Below are positions 33,628 to 41,960 of a DNA stretch of 64,000 bases, one piece after another. Each line of letters begins with the position of its first letter. The stretch's first letter is position 1. The DNA comes from Enterobacteriaceae bacterium RIT693. Its GTDB lineage: Bacteria > Pseudomonadota > Gammaproteobacteria > Enterobacterales > Enterobacteriaceae. The translations under genes were made by a program, and so were the position numbers. The stretch is from NCBI GenBank assembly GCA_009668225.1, contig WJYK01000003.1, positions 186,001 to 250,000 on the forward strand, written 5' to 3'. The notes beneath the pieces are model-generated. The model did no database searches and was not told the origin of the DNA. It saw only the letters and a program-made list of their open reading frames with translations.

Positions 33628-33768
33628 CATATCCTCCTGCAAAGTCAGCGCAGACGTTACTGTTTTGCGAGGCGGATGACAAGCAACAATAGCTTATCCC
33701 GTCTCGACTTGATACCGGAGCGGGGTTATCCTTTCTGCCTTATCACATAACAAAAAGGAATAGTTAAT

Positions 33769-34143
33769 ATGGCGTTCATCTCCTCCCGCATCGCAACCGT
33801 CGCGGCATTTGTCGCTGCTATGGCCGTTTCTCCAGCCGTTTTCGCTCACGCCCACCTGAAGCAGCAGTCCCCGGCGGCAGATTCTGCCGTGACCGCTTCC
33901 CCGCAGGCGCTGACCCTGAGCTTCTCCGAAGGCGTTGAGCCTGGCTTCAGCGGCGTGGCCGTGACTGGCCCGCAGAAATCAGCGGTGAAGACCGGGAAAG
34001 TGAAGGTTGCCGGTGCCGACAACAAACAGCTGATTGTGCCGGTAGAAGAGGCCTTAAAGCCGGGTGACTATTCTGTTGACTGGCATGTCGTGTCGGTAGA
34101 CGGGCACAAAACCAAGGGTAACTATCACTTCTCCGTGAAGTAA
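33769..34143 (+). CDS. copC: Periplasmic copper-binding protein CopC (YobA)
   Basis: A 124-residue periplasmic protein. The signal peptide ends at VFA (about residue 26), so the mature chain begins HAHLKQQSP with the N-terminal His used for Cu(II). The second copper histidines lie in SVDWHVVSVDGHKTKGNYHF. CopC hands copper to CopD. It is the first gene of copC-copD-yebY and ends 5 bases before copD. Confidence 0.95.
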   Translation: MAFISSRIATVAAFVAAMAVSPAVFAHAHLKQQSPAADSAVTASPQALTLSFSEGVEPGFSGVAVTGPQKSAVKTGKVKVAGADNKQLIVPVEEALKPGDYSVDWHVVSVDGHKTKGNYHFSVK

Positions 34144-34148
34144 GCGCC

Positions 34149-35024
34149 GTGCTGTCGGCGTTTTACATCGCGCTGCGTTTTGTCCATTTCACCGCATTGA
34201 TGGTGCTGCTTGGCAGCGCGATCTGCTGTTCGCTGCTGGCGCCGCAACGTTTTAAACCCGTTCTGGTTCGTCGACTCCGCGCGCAGTGGCGGCCTGCCGT
34301 TTGGCTATCGCTGGTCAGCGCTTGCCTGCTGTTTATGGCCCAGGCCGGGCTAATGGGCGACGGCTGGCGCGACGTGATTTCCCCGGACGTATGGCAGGCT
34401 GTACTGTCCACACGCTTTGGATCCGTCTGGATATGGCAGCTGTTGCTGGCCGTGGTGACGCTGGCGGTGGTGCTTATTGGGCCACGCGCGATGCAGGGAT
34501 TACTGATGCTCTTTGCTGCAGCTCAGCTGATTGTTCTCGCCGGAGTAGGGCACGCCGCGATGCATGACGGTGCGCTCGGCACATTCCAGCGTATTAACCA
34601 TGCCATTCACCTGTTGAGCGCAGCCTGGTGGGTTGGCGGCCTGCTGCCGCTCCTGGTTTGTATGCATATGGCGCATAAGCCGCGCTGGCGTGGTCCGGCG
34701 ATTACGGCGATGATGCGTTTCTCGCGCTATGGGCACCTTGCCGTGGCTGCGGTGCTGGTGACCGGCGTTGTCAACAGCCTGTTGATCCTCGGCTGGTCTC
34801 TGCCGCTGGAAAGCGGCTATTTCCGTTTGCTGGTGCTGAAAGTCGCGCTGGTGCTTGTCATGGTGGTTTTGGCGCTGGTTAATCGTTATTTGCTGGTGCC
34901 ACGTTTTGATTCTGCAGAGGCCGGGGCGCAGCGGCGCTTTATTCAGTTCACCTGGCTGGAAGTGATTTTATCGGTAGCGGTACTGCTGCTTGTCAGTACA
35001 TTCGCCACCTGGGAGCCGTTCTGA
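34149..35024 (+). CDS. copD: Copper homeostasis membrane protein CopD (YebZ)
   Basis: A 291-residue inner-membrane protein with about eight helices and the CopD domain in its C-terminal half (about 175-285). Family features include [15 protein letters not shown] at the start, [35 protein letters not shown] with several His residues, and [16 protein letters not shown]. It probably moves copper into the cytoplasm together with CopC. The start codon is GTG. Confidence 0.93.
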   Translation: MLSAFYIALRFVHFTALMVLLGSAICCSLLAPQRFKPVLVRRLRAQWRPAVWLSLVSACLLFMAQAGLMGDGWRDVISPDVWQAVLSTRFGSVWIWQLLLAVVTLAVVLIGPRAMQGLLMLFAAAQLIVLAGVGHAAMHDGALGTFQRINHAIHLLSAAWWVGGLLPLLVCMHMAHKPRWRGPAITAMMRFSRYGHLAVAAVLVTGVVNSLLILGWSLPLESGYFRLLVLKVALVLVMVVLALVNRYLLVPRFDSAEAGAQRRFIQFTWLEVILSVAVLLLVSTFATWEPF

Positions 35025-35053
35025 CGGCAACAAACTGGTTATATGAGAGACTC

Positions 35054-35398
35054 ATGAAAAAGAGTATTTTGACTTTACTGCTGCTGGCCTGTGCTGGCTC
35101 TGCACTTGCTGCCCCGCAAATTATTACCGTCAGTCGCTTTGAGGTGGGTAAAGACAAATGGGCGTTCAACCGCGAAGAGGTGATGTTGAGCTGCCGTGCA
35201 GGCGATGCGTTATTCGCCATTAACCCAAGTACGCTGATGCAGTATCCGCTAAATGCTATTGCCGAGCAGCAGGTGAAGAGCGGCAAGACAAGCGGGCAGC
35301 CAATTAGCGTGATTCAGGTCGACGACCCGCAGCATCCGGGGCAGAAGATGAGCCTCGAACCTTTCATTGAGCGTGCGCAAAAACTGTGCGATGAGTAA
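35054..35398 (+). CDS. yebY: YebY, DUF2511 periplasmic protein
   Basis: A 114-residue exported protein. The signal peptide ends near ALA (about 19), and the mature part carries the near-invariant [20 protein letters not shown] and YPLNAIAEQ segments and two Cys (in LSCRAG and at KLCDE). Its function is unknown; it always travels with copCD in enterobacteria, which suggests a copper link. Last gene of the operon. Confidence 0.93.
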   Translation: MKKSILTLLLLACAGSALAAPQIITVSRFEVGKDKWAFNREEVMLSCRAGDALFAINPSTLMQYPLNAIAEQQVKSGKTSGQPISVIQVDDPQHPGQKMSLEPFIERAQKLCDE

Positions 35399-35425
35399 AA
35401 GCTACACAATTTTTTGCCATAAAAA

Positions 35426-35461
35426 AACAGCAATAGCCTCAACAGGATATTGCTGTTTTTG
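35426..35461 (+). terminator. Terminator of the copC-copD-yebY operon
   Basis: AAAACAGCAATA pairs with TATTGCTGTTTTT around a loop of about 11 bases, with A and T tracts on the two sides. Confidence 0.8.
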
Positions 35462-35547
35462 CATAAAAAGTCACCTGAAACGCGGCTTTTTTCTGACCAC
35501 TTTTGCTGCGGACTGGAAAACCTGCGTCGGTAATCTATTCTTAAGAG

Positions 35548-35651
35548 GCAGGGCGACTTAGCCTGCATTAATGCCAACTTTTAGCGCACGGCTCTCTCCC
35601 AAGAGCCATTTCCCTGGACCGAATACAGGAATCGTGTTCGGTCTTTTTTTT
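35548..35651 (+). ncRNA. sdsR: SdsR (RyeB) small RNA
   Basis: The sequence from GCAGGGCGACTTAGCC through the two hairpins (GGCTCTCTCCCAAGAGCC at about 35590-35607, and ACCGAATACAGG...GTGTTCGGT) to the final T8 tract is nearly the same as SdsR of E. coli and Salmonella, a stationary-phase, sigma-S-dependent, Hfq-binding RNA that represses ompD, mutS and other targets. A sigma-S-like -10 element (CTATTCTTAA, about 35533-35542) lies just upstream. In E. coli an antisense RNA, SraC/RyeA, covers the same place on the other strand; whether it is made here cannot be judged. The rest of 35652-35917 shows no gene. Confidence 0.9.
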
Positions 35652-35917
35652 GCACGGGAACCGGCGAGCCCGCCTGGGCGTGAAGCGTTTCCCATAACGC
35701 TTTGGCTCTACCAGTGCGCTAAAACCATATCACACCTTGATGGCTTGCCGTCCAGCGTTTTTTGCGGAAATTGTTAATTATTTGTTGCGCAAACATGCGG
35801 TGTCGCGCGGACATCTCACCGTAGCTGGTGATACAGATCACAAAAATTCGCATCACACCTGCGACAACGCTACAATTCCGGCCTTGCTGACTGCGTTCCC
35901 TGAGAGACGCAGCACCC

Positions 35918-37438
35918 ATGACAATAAGCCTGCATCCCACTATGACAAATCAAACCGAGCTTGCCGCTCAACATGCTCACGAGAATAGCCTGCGCGCCGT
36001 GCTCCGTTCCCCCCGGCTAATCCAGCGAGAAGTGCTTGCCGGGGTTGTGACCGCGCTGGCGCTGATCCCCGAAGTTATTTCCTTTTCCCTGATTGCCGGC
36101 GTCGATCCGAAAGTCAGCCTGATAGCCTCTATCGTGCTTTGCTTTGCCATGTCGATTTTGGGCGGCCGTCCCGCAATGGTTACCGCCGCAGCCGGATCGG
36201 TGGCGTTGGTGATTGGGCCGATGGTCCACCAGTACGGCATCGGCTATATCCTGCCCGCGGTGGTACTGGCCGGGGGGATCCAGATCCTGTTCGGCGTGAC
36301 CGGACTGGCGCGTATGATGCGTTACATACCGCTTTCAGTGATGACCGGGTTTGTTAACGCCCTGGGCATACTTATTTTCTTCGCTCAGGTGCCTCATGTC
36401 TGGGGGCAATCACCGCGGGTTTGGGGGCTGTTTGCCGTGACGCTTGGCGTCGTACTGCTGCTGCCGAGGGTGTTGAAATCAGTACCTTCACCGCTGGTGG
36501 CTATCGTGCTGGTGACCGGCCTGAGTGCTGCAATGGGCTGGACGCTGCCTACGGTCGGCGACAGCGGGCCAATGAAGGCAGGGTTGCCGGGATTAACGGC
36601 GCTGCAGGTGCCGCTGAACCTTGAGACGCTGCGCATTATCTGGCCCTGCGCCCTGAGCATTGCTTTTGTCGGACTAATGGAATCGCTGTTGACCGCAAAG
36701 CTGGTGGATGACCTGACCGATACGCCATCCAGCAAACGCCGTGAATGCTGGGGGCTTGGCGTTTCCAATATCTTCGCCGGTTTTTATGGCGGTATCGCCG
36801 GCTGCGCGATGATCGGGCAAACCATCGTCAACGTCGAGCTGGGAAGAGGGCGTACGCGGCTTTCGACGGTGGCGGCTGCTCTGGTGTTATTGCTATTGGT
36901 GACCGCGTTGAGCGAGGTGATGGCCAAAATCCCAATGGTGGTGCTCGCCGGGATCATGATGATTGTGGCGGTGAAAACGCTGAATTGGCACAGCATCTCG
37001 CCCCGCACGCTGCGCCGGATGCCGCTTCCGGAAACGTTAGTGATGCTCGTTACCGTTGCCGTAACGGTCTATACCGATAACCTGGCGCTTGGCGTGCTGG
37101 GCGGCGTTATTTTCGCGATGATGCTGTTTGCTCGCCGTATTGCCCACGTTGTACGTGCTGAGCGTCAGCTTTCGGCGGATGGTCGCACTGTGACTTATGC
37201 GGTGCGTGGTCCGTTATTCTTTGCCAGCAGCAACGATCTGGTGGAGCATTTTCATTATGCCGACGATCCGCCGCGGGTGATTATCGATCTCACCTATGCG
37301 CAAATTTGGGACGCCTCCACCGTTGCCGTACTGGACGCCATTGAAACGCGCTATCAGCGCTACCAGGCAGACGTTGAGATTGTTGGCCTGGATACCCACA
37401 GCGCGGATTTCCATCAACGCCTGAGCGGCAAACTTTAG
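35918..37438 (+). CDS. SulP-family anion transporter with STAS domain
   Basis: A 506-residue membrane protein of the SulP/SLC26 family (sulfate, bicarbonate or dicarboxylate transport). The SulP core of about 10-14 helices runs from about residue 38 to 405, with GRPAMVTAAAGSVALV and GFYGGIAGCAMIGQTIVNVELG typical of bacterial members. A short STAS domain follows (about 430-506, VIIDLTYAQIWDASTVAVLD). The substrate is not deducible. The start is unclear between 35918 and 35942. It is not present at this place in E. coli, where pphA lies near SdsR. Confidence 0.85.
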   Translation: MTISLHPTMTNQTELAAQHAHENSLRAVLRSPRLIQREVLAGVVTALALIPEVISFSLIAGVDPKVSLIASIVLCFAMSILGGRPAMVTAAAGSVALVIGPMVHQYGIGYILPAVVLAGGIQILFGVTGLARMMRYIPLSVMTGFVNALGILIFFAQVPHVWGQSPRVWGLFAVTLGVVLLLPRVLKSVPSPLVAIVLVTGLSAAMGWTLPTVGDSGPMKAGLPGLTALQVPLNLETLRIIWPCALSIAFVGLMESLLTAKLVDDLTDTPSSKRRECWGLGVSNIFAGFYGGIAGCAMIGQTIVNVELGRGRTRLSTVAAALVLLLLVTALSEVMAKIPMVVLAGIMMIVAVKTLNWHSISPRTLRRMPLPETLVMLVTVAVTVYTDNLALGVLGGVIFAMMLFARRIAHVVRAERQLSADGRTVTYAVRGPLFFASSNDLVEHFHYADDPPRVIIDLTYAQIWDASTVAVLDAIETRYQRYQADVEIVGLDTHSADFHQRLSGKL

Positions 37439-37693
37439 TCTTTTTTCCGGCAGCGTTCGGCTGCCGGCTACTCCCCATCTCTCTCAGCATGAAATGCCGC
37501 TTTTTGAGCGCGCGGTCACAATTTCCCACTACTTTTATCTGTCTGACTGACTGTTTAAATTACAAGCTGGGGAAATAAACATTTTCGCAACATTTCCATT
37601 GCCAGCCATAACGGAATAACTTATTACTATTTAACCGCTTAGTGATATTAAGCGGCCCCGCCTCCACTATAACGATAAATAACAGGACACTTT

Positions 37694-38941
37694 ATGACGA
37701 CAAACGATGCCGTCCGTGAGGACGCTGCGCGCGGCTTTTGGCCGACGGTCAAAACCTTCCCGGCGACGGTAATTGCGCTACTGTTTTTCACCCTGGTCAT
37801 CCGCTTCAGCTACTTTATGGCCTGGCCGTTTATGACGGTGATCATGACCCGTAATTACCATCTCTCGCCGATCTCCGTTGGGGTGGCGATGACCAGCAGC
37901 GCGCTTTTAGCCGTAGTGCTGGGGATGTATGGCGGGCAGCTGTCGGATAAATTAGGCCGCCGTGGCGTATTAGCCCTGGGCTGTGCTCTGTCTTTCGTGG
38001 GATATGCGCTACTCGGGCTGGCGACAGGAATGACGTTGTTTATCATTGGGCTAATGATCGTTGGCGTCTGTTTTGCGTGGGTTGAGCCGCCAACGCGTGC
38101 CCTGATGAGCGACTTACTGGGTGACCGCCGTCGCCGCGCCCTGGCGCTGCAAATTCGTTACTATCTGGTGAACGTCGCAGCGGTTACCGGGCCGGTGGTC
38201 GGTATTGCTTTTGGGCTGACGTCGCAAAAGGGGACGTTCGTGATAACCGCCATCAGTTATTTGCCGTTGCTGGTTTATACCTTACTGTTTATTCCTGCCG
38301 GGAAGTTGGTGGCAAATGGAAGCGAACATAAATCCGCAGTGAGATTGCGCGACGTTATGCTGATTATCGCGCGCGATAAACTGTTTGTAGCGGCGATGTT
38401 ATGCAGCACATTATGCGCAGTCGTCTTTGTTCATTATGAGTCCGTGGTCCCGCTTTATTTACTGACGCTGAACGCCGAAGCCGCGGTGAAACTGATTACG
38501 CTGATTCTGGTGTCGAACGCCTGTACGGTATTGATAGCCCAGCTGTTCCTGGTTCGTTTTCTGTCGCAGGTTAGCCTGCCTAACCGTATTTTGCTGGGTG
38601 GCGCTATTTTTGCGATTTCACAGCTTCTGTTCTGGTCCGTGCGGACGCCGGATGCGTTGCTCTGGGTGAGCGTCACGATTATTTTCAGCATCGGTGAGGC
38701 GATTTTGATGCCAAACCTGAATATTCTGCTGGATCAGCTGGCGCCGGATGAGCACCGGGGAGCTTATCTTGGGGCCTCTACGCTGACCACGCTGGGCGTT
38801 GCCCTGGGGCCACTGATTGGCGGCGTAATGCTGACCCTGACGGGGGCCGGCGTCTTTTTGGGAACCATGCTGTTTAGCCTGCTGCTGTGCGCTATTATCT
38901 ACGCCTGCAAATCCGGCCTAAAACAACGGTTACAAGAGTAA
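37694..38941 (+). CDS. MFS transporter, MdtH-like
   Basis: A 415-residue major-facilitator protein with twelve likely helices. The conserved loop 2-3 motif is GGQLSDKLGRRG (about residues 80-91), and APDEHRGAYLGASTLTTLGVALGP resembles drug exporters of the MdtH/YfmI type. The substrate is unknown. Upstream (37439-37693) is intergenic sequence without a gene. The acetyltransferase gene starts 17 bases after its stop, so the two probably form an operon. Confidence 0.85.
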   Translation: MTTNDAVREDAARGFWPTVKTFPATVIALLFFTLVIRFSYFMAWPFMTVIMTRNYHLSPISVGVAMTSSALLAVVLGMYGGQLSDKLGRRGVLALGCALSFVGYALLGLATGMTLFIIGLMIVGVCFAWVEPPTRALMSDLLGDRRRRALALQIRYYLVNVAAVTGPVVGIAFGLTSQKGTFVITAISYLPLLVYTLLFIPAGKLVANGSEHKSAVRLRDVMLIIARDKLFVAAMLCSTLCAVVFVHYESVVPLYLLTLNAEAAVKLITLILVSNACTVLIAQLFLVRFLSQVSLPNRILLGGAIFAISQLLFWSVRTPDALLWVSVTIIFSIGEAILMPNLNILLDQLAPDEHRGAYLGASTLTTLGVALGPLIGGVMLTLTGAGVFLGTMLFSLLLCAIIYACKSGLKQRLQE

Positions 38942-38958
38942 AACTGAGCGGAGTTAAG

Positions 38959-39489
38959 ATGGTTACTGAAGCACCACGCCTTGAAACGGAACGTCTCGTT
39001 CTGCGCCACTTCACGCTGAACGACTACGATGCGCTGGTCGCCTGCTGGGCCGATCCGGAAATGGTCAAATTTATCGGCGGCGGGAAGCCGCAGGACGGCG
39101 AGATGAGTTGGGGACGGCTGATGCGCTACATCGGTCACTGGCAGGCGCTGGGCTATGGCTACTGGGCTTTATTTGAGAAACAGAGCGAGCGATTTGTCGG
39201 TTCGTTCGGTTTCCAGGACGCTAAACGCAGCCTCACGCCAGCGCTGGAGTACCCTGAGGCAGGTTGGTCGCTGATTCCGGCTGTACACGGTAAAGGGTAT
39301 GCGGCTGAAGCGCTCAATGCGGTTATAGGCTGGGCGGATGAAAACTTCGATGGGCCGGTGTGCTGCATTATCGACGACGATAACCAGCGCTCTATTGGAC
39401 TGGCAGAGCGCTTTGGTTTTGCTTTCCGTCACTATGTCGAATACCACGGCAAGCAGGTAAGAATGCTGGTACGCCCGCGTAACCGCTAG
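38959..39489 (+). CDS. GNAT-family N-acetyltransferase (RimJ-type)
   Basis: A 176-residue acetyltransferase of the RimJ/RimL (Acetyltransf_3) type: RLETERLVLRHFTLNDYDAL at the N-terminus, GYGYWALFEKQSERFVGSFG, and the acetyl-CoA loop LIPAVHGKGYAAEALNAVIGW, ending in SIGLAERFGFAF. The substrate is unknown. The start at 38959 has GCGGAG before it; the longer reading frame overlaps the MFS gene and lacks similarity. Confidence 0.88.
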   Translation: MVTEAPRLETERLVLRHFTLNDYDALVACWADPEMVKFIGGGKPQDGEMSWGRLMRYIGHWQALGYGYWALFEKQSERFVGSFGFQDAKRSLTPALEYPEAGWSLIPAVHGKGYAAEALNAVIGWADENFDGPVCCIIDDDNQRSIGLAERFGFAFRHYVEYHGKQVRMLVRPRNR

Positions 39490-39505
39490 CTTTAAGGCAT
39501 CCTGC

Positions 39506-39697
39506 TCAGAAGTCGCTGTACTGCCGGGCAGGTAGCCAGAACCCGTCGATAAAATCTTCTACCGGATAACACCCGCCGTGGCGCATGCGCTGCTCACTCA
39601 TTGCGCTCAGGCACCGGTGCTTGCTGGTAAACACCTCAAGCACCAAATCGTCGCAGCCGCCGTCCAGGTAACAAACAAATAAAACCAAAGCAAACAT
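39506..39697 (-). CDS. yebW: YebW, small DUF1482 protein
   Basis: A 63-residue protein that matches E. coli YebW along its whole length: MFALVLFVCYLDGGCDDLVL, then the CLSAMSEQRMRHGGC stretch and a closing DFIDGFWLPARQYSDF. Four Cys are visible (CYLDGGC, HRCLS, GGCYP), and the hydrophobic N-terminus could be an export or membrane signal. Function unknown. Confidence 0.92.
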   Translation of the reverse strand: MFALVLFVCYLDGGCDDLVLEVFTSKHRCLSAMSEQRMRHGGCYPVEDFIDGFWLPARQYSDF

Positions 39698-39762
39698 TAG
39701 CGCCTCAGAACCGCTTCGTTTGGTTTAAGTGTAGGGGAGCAAAAGGGAGTGGGGGAAATAAA

Positions 39763-39782
39763 TAACCCGTCTCGTGGACGGG
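39763..39782. repeat. Duplicated hairpin target, copy 1 of 3
   Basis: TAACCCGTCTCGTGGACGGG, a hairpin (CCCGTC/GACGGG). Identical copies lie at 39910-39929 and 40056-40075 and border the two repeat elements. Confidence 0.85.
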
Positions 39783-39909
39783 AGAGAATACTGACAAGTT
39801 CCTTGATTTAAAAATCCTGAACTTTGATCCAACAATAACAATGAATAATATTCTCTGGTTTGCCCCAAACAGTCGAAAACCACGTTTTTCGGCTGTTTGT
39901 CATCAAATA
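39783..39909. mobile_element. Terminator-targeting miniature repeat, copy B
   Basis: 127 bp from AGAGAATACTGACAAG to TTTGTCATCAAATA. It is nearly identical to copy C and shares its right half (from ACAATGAATAAT onward) with copy A behind ruvB. It contains the internal hairpin CAGTCGAAAA...TTTTTCGGCTG and short inverted ends TGACAA/TTGTCA. No transposase gene. Confidence 0.75.
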
Positions 39910-39929
39910 TAACCCGTCTCGTGGACGGG
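39910..39929. repeat. Duplicated hairpin target, copy 2 of 3
   Basis: The same 20-bp hairpin sequence as 39763-39782, between elements B and C. Confidence 0.85.
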
Positions 39930-40055
39930 AGAGAATACTGACAAGTTCCTTGATTTAAAAATCCTGAACTTTGATCCAACAATAACAATGAATAATATTC
40001 TCTGGTTTACTCCAAACAGCTGAAAACCACGTTTTTCGGCTGTTTGTCATCTATG
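39930..40055. mobile_element. Terminator-targeting miniature repeat, copy C
   Basis: 126 bp, in tandem with copy B. It differs from B at only a few bases (TACTCC for TGCCCC, AGCTG for AGTCG, and the last five bases). The B-C pair could come from two insertions or from later tandem duplication of the 147-bp unit. Confidence 0.75.
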
Positions 40056-40078
40056 TAACCCGTCTCGTGGACGGGTTC
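40056..40078. terminator. Hairpin after yebV, original target of the repeat (copy 3)
   Basis: AACCCGTC-TCGTG-GACGGGTT forms an 8-bp stem just behind the yebV stop. It is only weakly T-tailed, but sits where a yebV terminator is expected. Copies 1 and 2 lack the closing TT. Confidence 0.6.
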
Positions 40079-40086
40079 ATCTTGAG

Positions 40087-40326
40087 TTATGCAAGGCGCA
40101 TCACCCAGGCATCACGGTGCTGGTCGTAATGTTGTAGGTAAAGGACGGAGTGTTCGCCGTCCAGCACGGCGGGAATGGAGGTTTCGTCATCCCAGGCATC
40201 AAGCTGCATGCACAGGTCAGGGTCGGACTTGCAGGGGATGCTTAACGTTCGATCCCCCTGTTGTTCACCGTGTAATTCGGCATCGTCAATTTCGAAGATG
40301 CCGATCCGGACGTTGGTTTTTGTCAT
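40087..40326 (-). CDS. yebV: YebV, small conserved protein (DUF1480)
   Basis: A 79-residue protein clearly matching E. coli YebV: VRIGIFEIDDAELHGEQQGD, then the very conserved SIPCKSDPDLCMQLDAWDDE and a DAWVMRLA terminus. Function unknown. It is not obviously exported. The 106 bases between it and rsmF hold no gene. Confidence 0.93.
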   Translation of the reverse strand: MTKTNVRIGIFEIDDAELHGEQQGDRTLSIPCKSDPDLCMQLDAWDDETSIPAVLDGEHSVLYLQHYDQHRDAWVMRLA

Positions 40327-40432
40327 CTTTGGCTCCTTGTTAGCTGCAGTAGGTGGTATGACCAGTAAGTCACCCCATTTTCAGCGTAGTCAAGGCAGCA
40401 CAAATTGCCAACTTAAAAACGTGCTTATTTCT

Positions 40433-41881
40433 TCAGCCAGCCTGCGGTGCGGCGAAAAGCTTGCCGTCACGGACCAGCTCTCTCGGATAGCTGTTCTTCA
40501 GGCGTGAGCCGACTTTACGCGTCAGACCAAGCGGCTGACTCTGAAAAGTGACAACAACCTCATCACGTGACGGTGTCACTTCTGGGTAGATATCCCGCCC
40601 ACGGTACCACTCTTCGGCCTCTGCTTCGCTCAGCGGGAAACAAAGCGAGTTGTCACTTTTTACCAACGCGACCACGGCTTCATGCTGCCAGCGGAAGCCT
40701 TTGTTGTGCTGTTCGGCAAGCTTCAGGCCAATACGGGAGAAACGAACTTTGCCGATAAGGGGTTCTATTTCGGTCGGGAACAGCCAGATTTCTTTATCAC
40801 GCTGCCACAGACGGAGTTCATCGCCCCAGGTAAGACCCGATTTTTCCGCGGCGGCGGTGACTTCTGCCGCCGATTTTCCCTTCATAGGCACGAAGGGGAA
40901 TTTTCCCACTTTATAGCCGGGAGCTGGAAGCGGCTCGATGGAGGCCGTTTTGCGTAAACGTGCGACGAAAAAGCCTTCACAGTCGTAAATCTGCGGGAAG
41001 ACGTGCAGGAAACCTTCCGGCGTCAGCGCGCGAGCTGCTTCAGGGAAAAGCTCGTCGAGAGGCGCAATTTCTACCGCGTCCGGCCAGGTATCCAGCAGCC
41101 ACTGGCAGATTTCCTGATTTTCCTGGCGATTAAGCGTGCAGGTTGAGTAGACCAGGGTGCCGCCTGGGCGCAGAGCGTGAAAAGCGCTTTCGATCAGTTC
41201 CCGTTGGGTATTGGCTATCTCCGCCGTACTTTCGGGTGACCAGTTGCGCAGGGCGTCCGGATCTTTACGCACCACGCCTTCGCCGGAGCAGGGCGCATCC
41301 AGCAGAATGGCGTCGAAGGATTCCGGCAGGGCGGCACCAAATACGCGGCCGTCAAAATGGGTAAGAGCCACGTTGCTTATGCCGCAACGGCTGATGTTTG
41401 CGTGCAGGACTTTCACCCGGCTGGCGGAGTATTCGTTCGCCAGAATTGCGCCAGTATTACCCATACGAGCGGCTATCTGGGTCGTTTTTGAGCCTGGGGC
41501 GGCGGCGACGTCCATCACGCGCTGCGGTTCATTGCCGTCGGCAAACAGGGCGGCGACGGGCAGCATCGAGCTGGCTTCCTGAATGTAGAACAGGCCGCTC
41601 AGGTGTTCGGCCGTACTGCCCAGCGGCAGGGTTTCTTCATCATCTCGCTCAATCCAGAAACCTTCTTCACACCACGGCACCGGCGTCAGGCGCCAGTGAT
41701 AAGGGGCGACGAGCGTGAGAAACTCGGCCACGGAGATCTTCAGCGTATTTACGCGCAGGCTGCGGCGCAGCGGCAGCTGGCAGTATTCGATAAAGCTTTC
41801 CAGCGTCTGGTCTGCGGGAAGCGCATCGCGAATAGCGTCGAGGAAAGGTTGCGGAAGATAAACGGCAGTAGATTGAGCCAT
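40433..41881 (-). CDS. rsmF: 16S rRNA (cytosine-1407-C5) methyltransferase
   Basis: RsmF (482 residues; 479 in E. coli) methylates C1407 of 16S rRNA. It has the RsmB/NOP2 catalytic core with SAM loop [19 protein letters not shown], the PC motif [17 protein letters not shown] and the nucleophile motif [14 protein letters not shown], plus a C-terminal PUA-like region. The start at 41881 ([19 protein letters not shown]) matches the family; the long upstream extension of the frame does not. Confidence 0.96.
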   Translation of the reverse strand: MAQSTAVYLPQPFLDAIRDALPADQTLESFIEYCQLPLRRSLRVNTLKISVAEFLTLVAPYHWRLTPVPWCEEGFWIERDDEETLPLGSTAEHLSGLFYIQEASSMLPVAALFADGNEPQRVMDVAAAPGSKTTQIAARMGNTGAILANEYSASRVKVLHANISRCGISNVALTHFDGRVFGAALPESFDAILLDAPCSGEGVVRKDPDALRNWSPESTAEIANTQRELIESAFHALRPGGTLVYSTCTLNRQENQEICQWLLDTWPDAVEIAPLDELFPEAARALTPEGFLHVFPQIYDCEGFFVARLRKTASIEPLPAPGYKVGKFPFVPMKGKSAAEVTAAAEKSGLTWGDELRLWQRDKEIWLFPTEIEPLIGKVRFSRIGLKLAEQHNKGFRWQHEAVVALVKSDNSLCFPLSEAEAEEWYRGRDIYPEVTPSRDEVVVTFQSQPLGLTRKVGSRLKNSYPRELVRDGKLFAAPQAG

Positions 41882-41960
41882 GAAAAACGCCCCTGGAAAA
41901 ATTAAGGGGCGCAGTTTAACACGGAATTGCCCGGGCGGCGCACCGCTCCGGGCTTGAGGG

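Noticed and set aside
35737-35988. An 83-codon frame between sdsR and the SulP gene
   Set aside because: It overlaps the SulP gene start, lacks a ribosome site and has no recognisable sequence pattern.
39725-39988. An 87-codon minus-strand frame with an internal peptide repeat
   Set aside because: It is only the translation of the tandem repeat elements B and C; the repeat in the protein reflects the DNA repeat.
39763-40075. Possible short CRISPR array
   Set aside because: Three direct repeats of 20 bp are present, but the 126-127 bp 'spacers' are nearly identical to each other and related to a third copy elsewhere; no cas genes are near.
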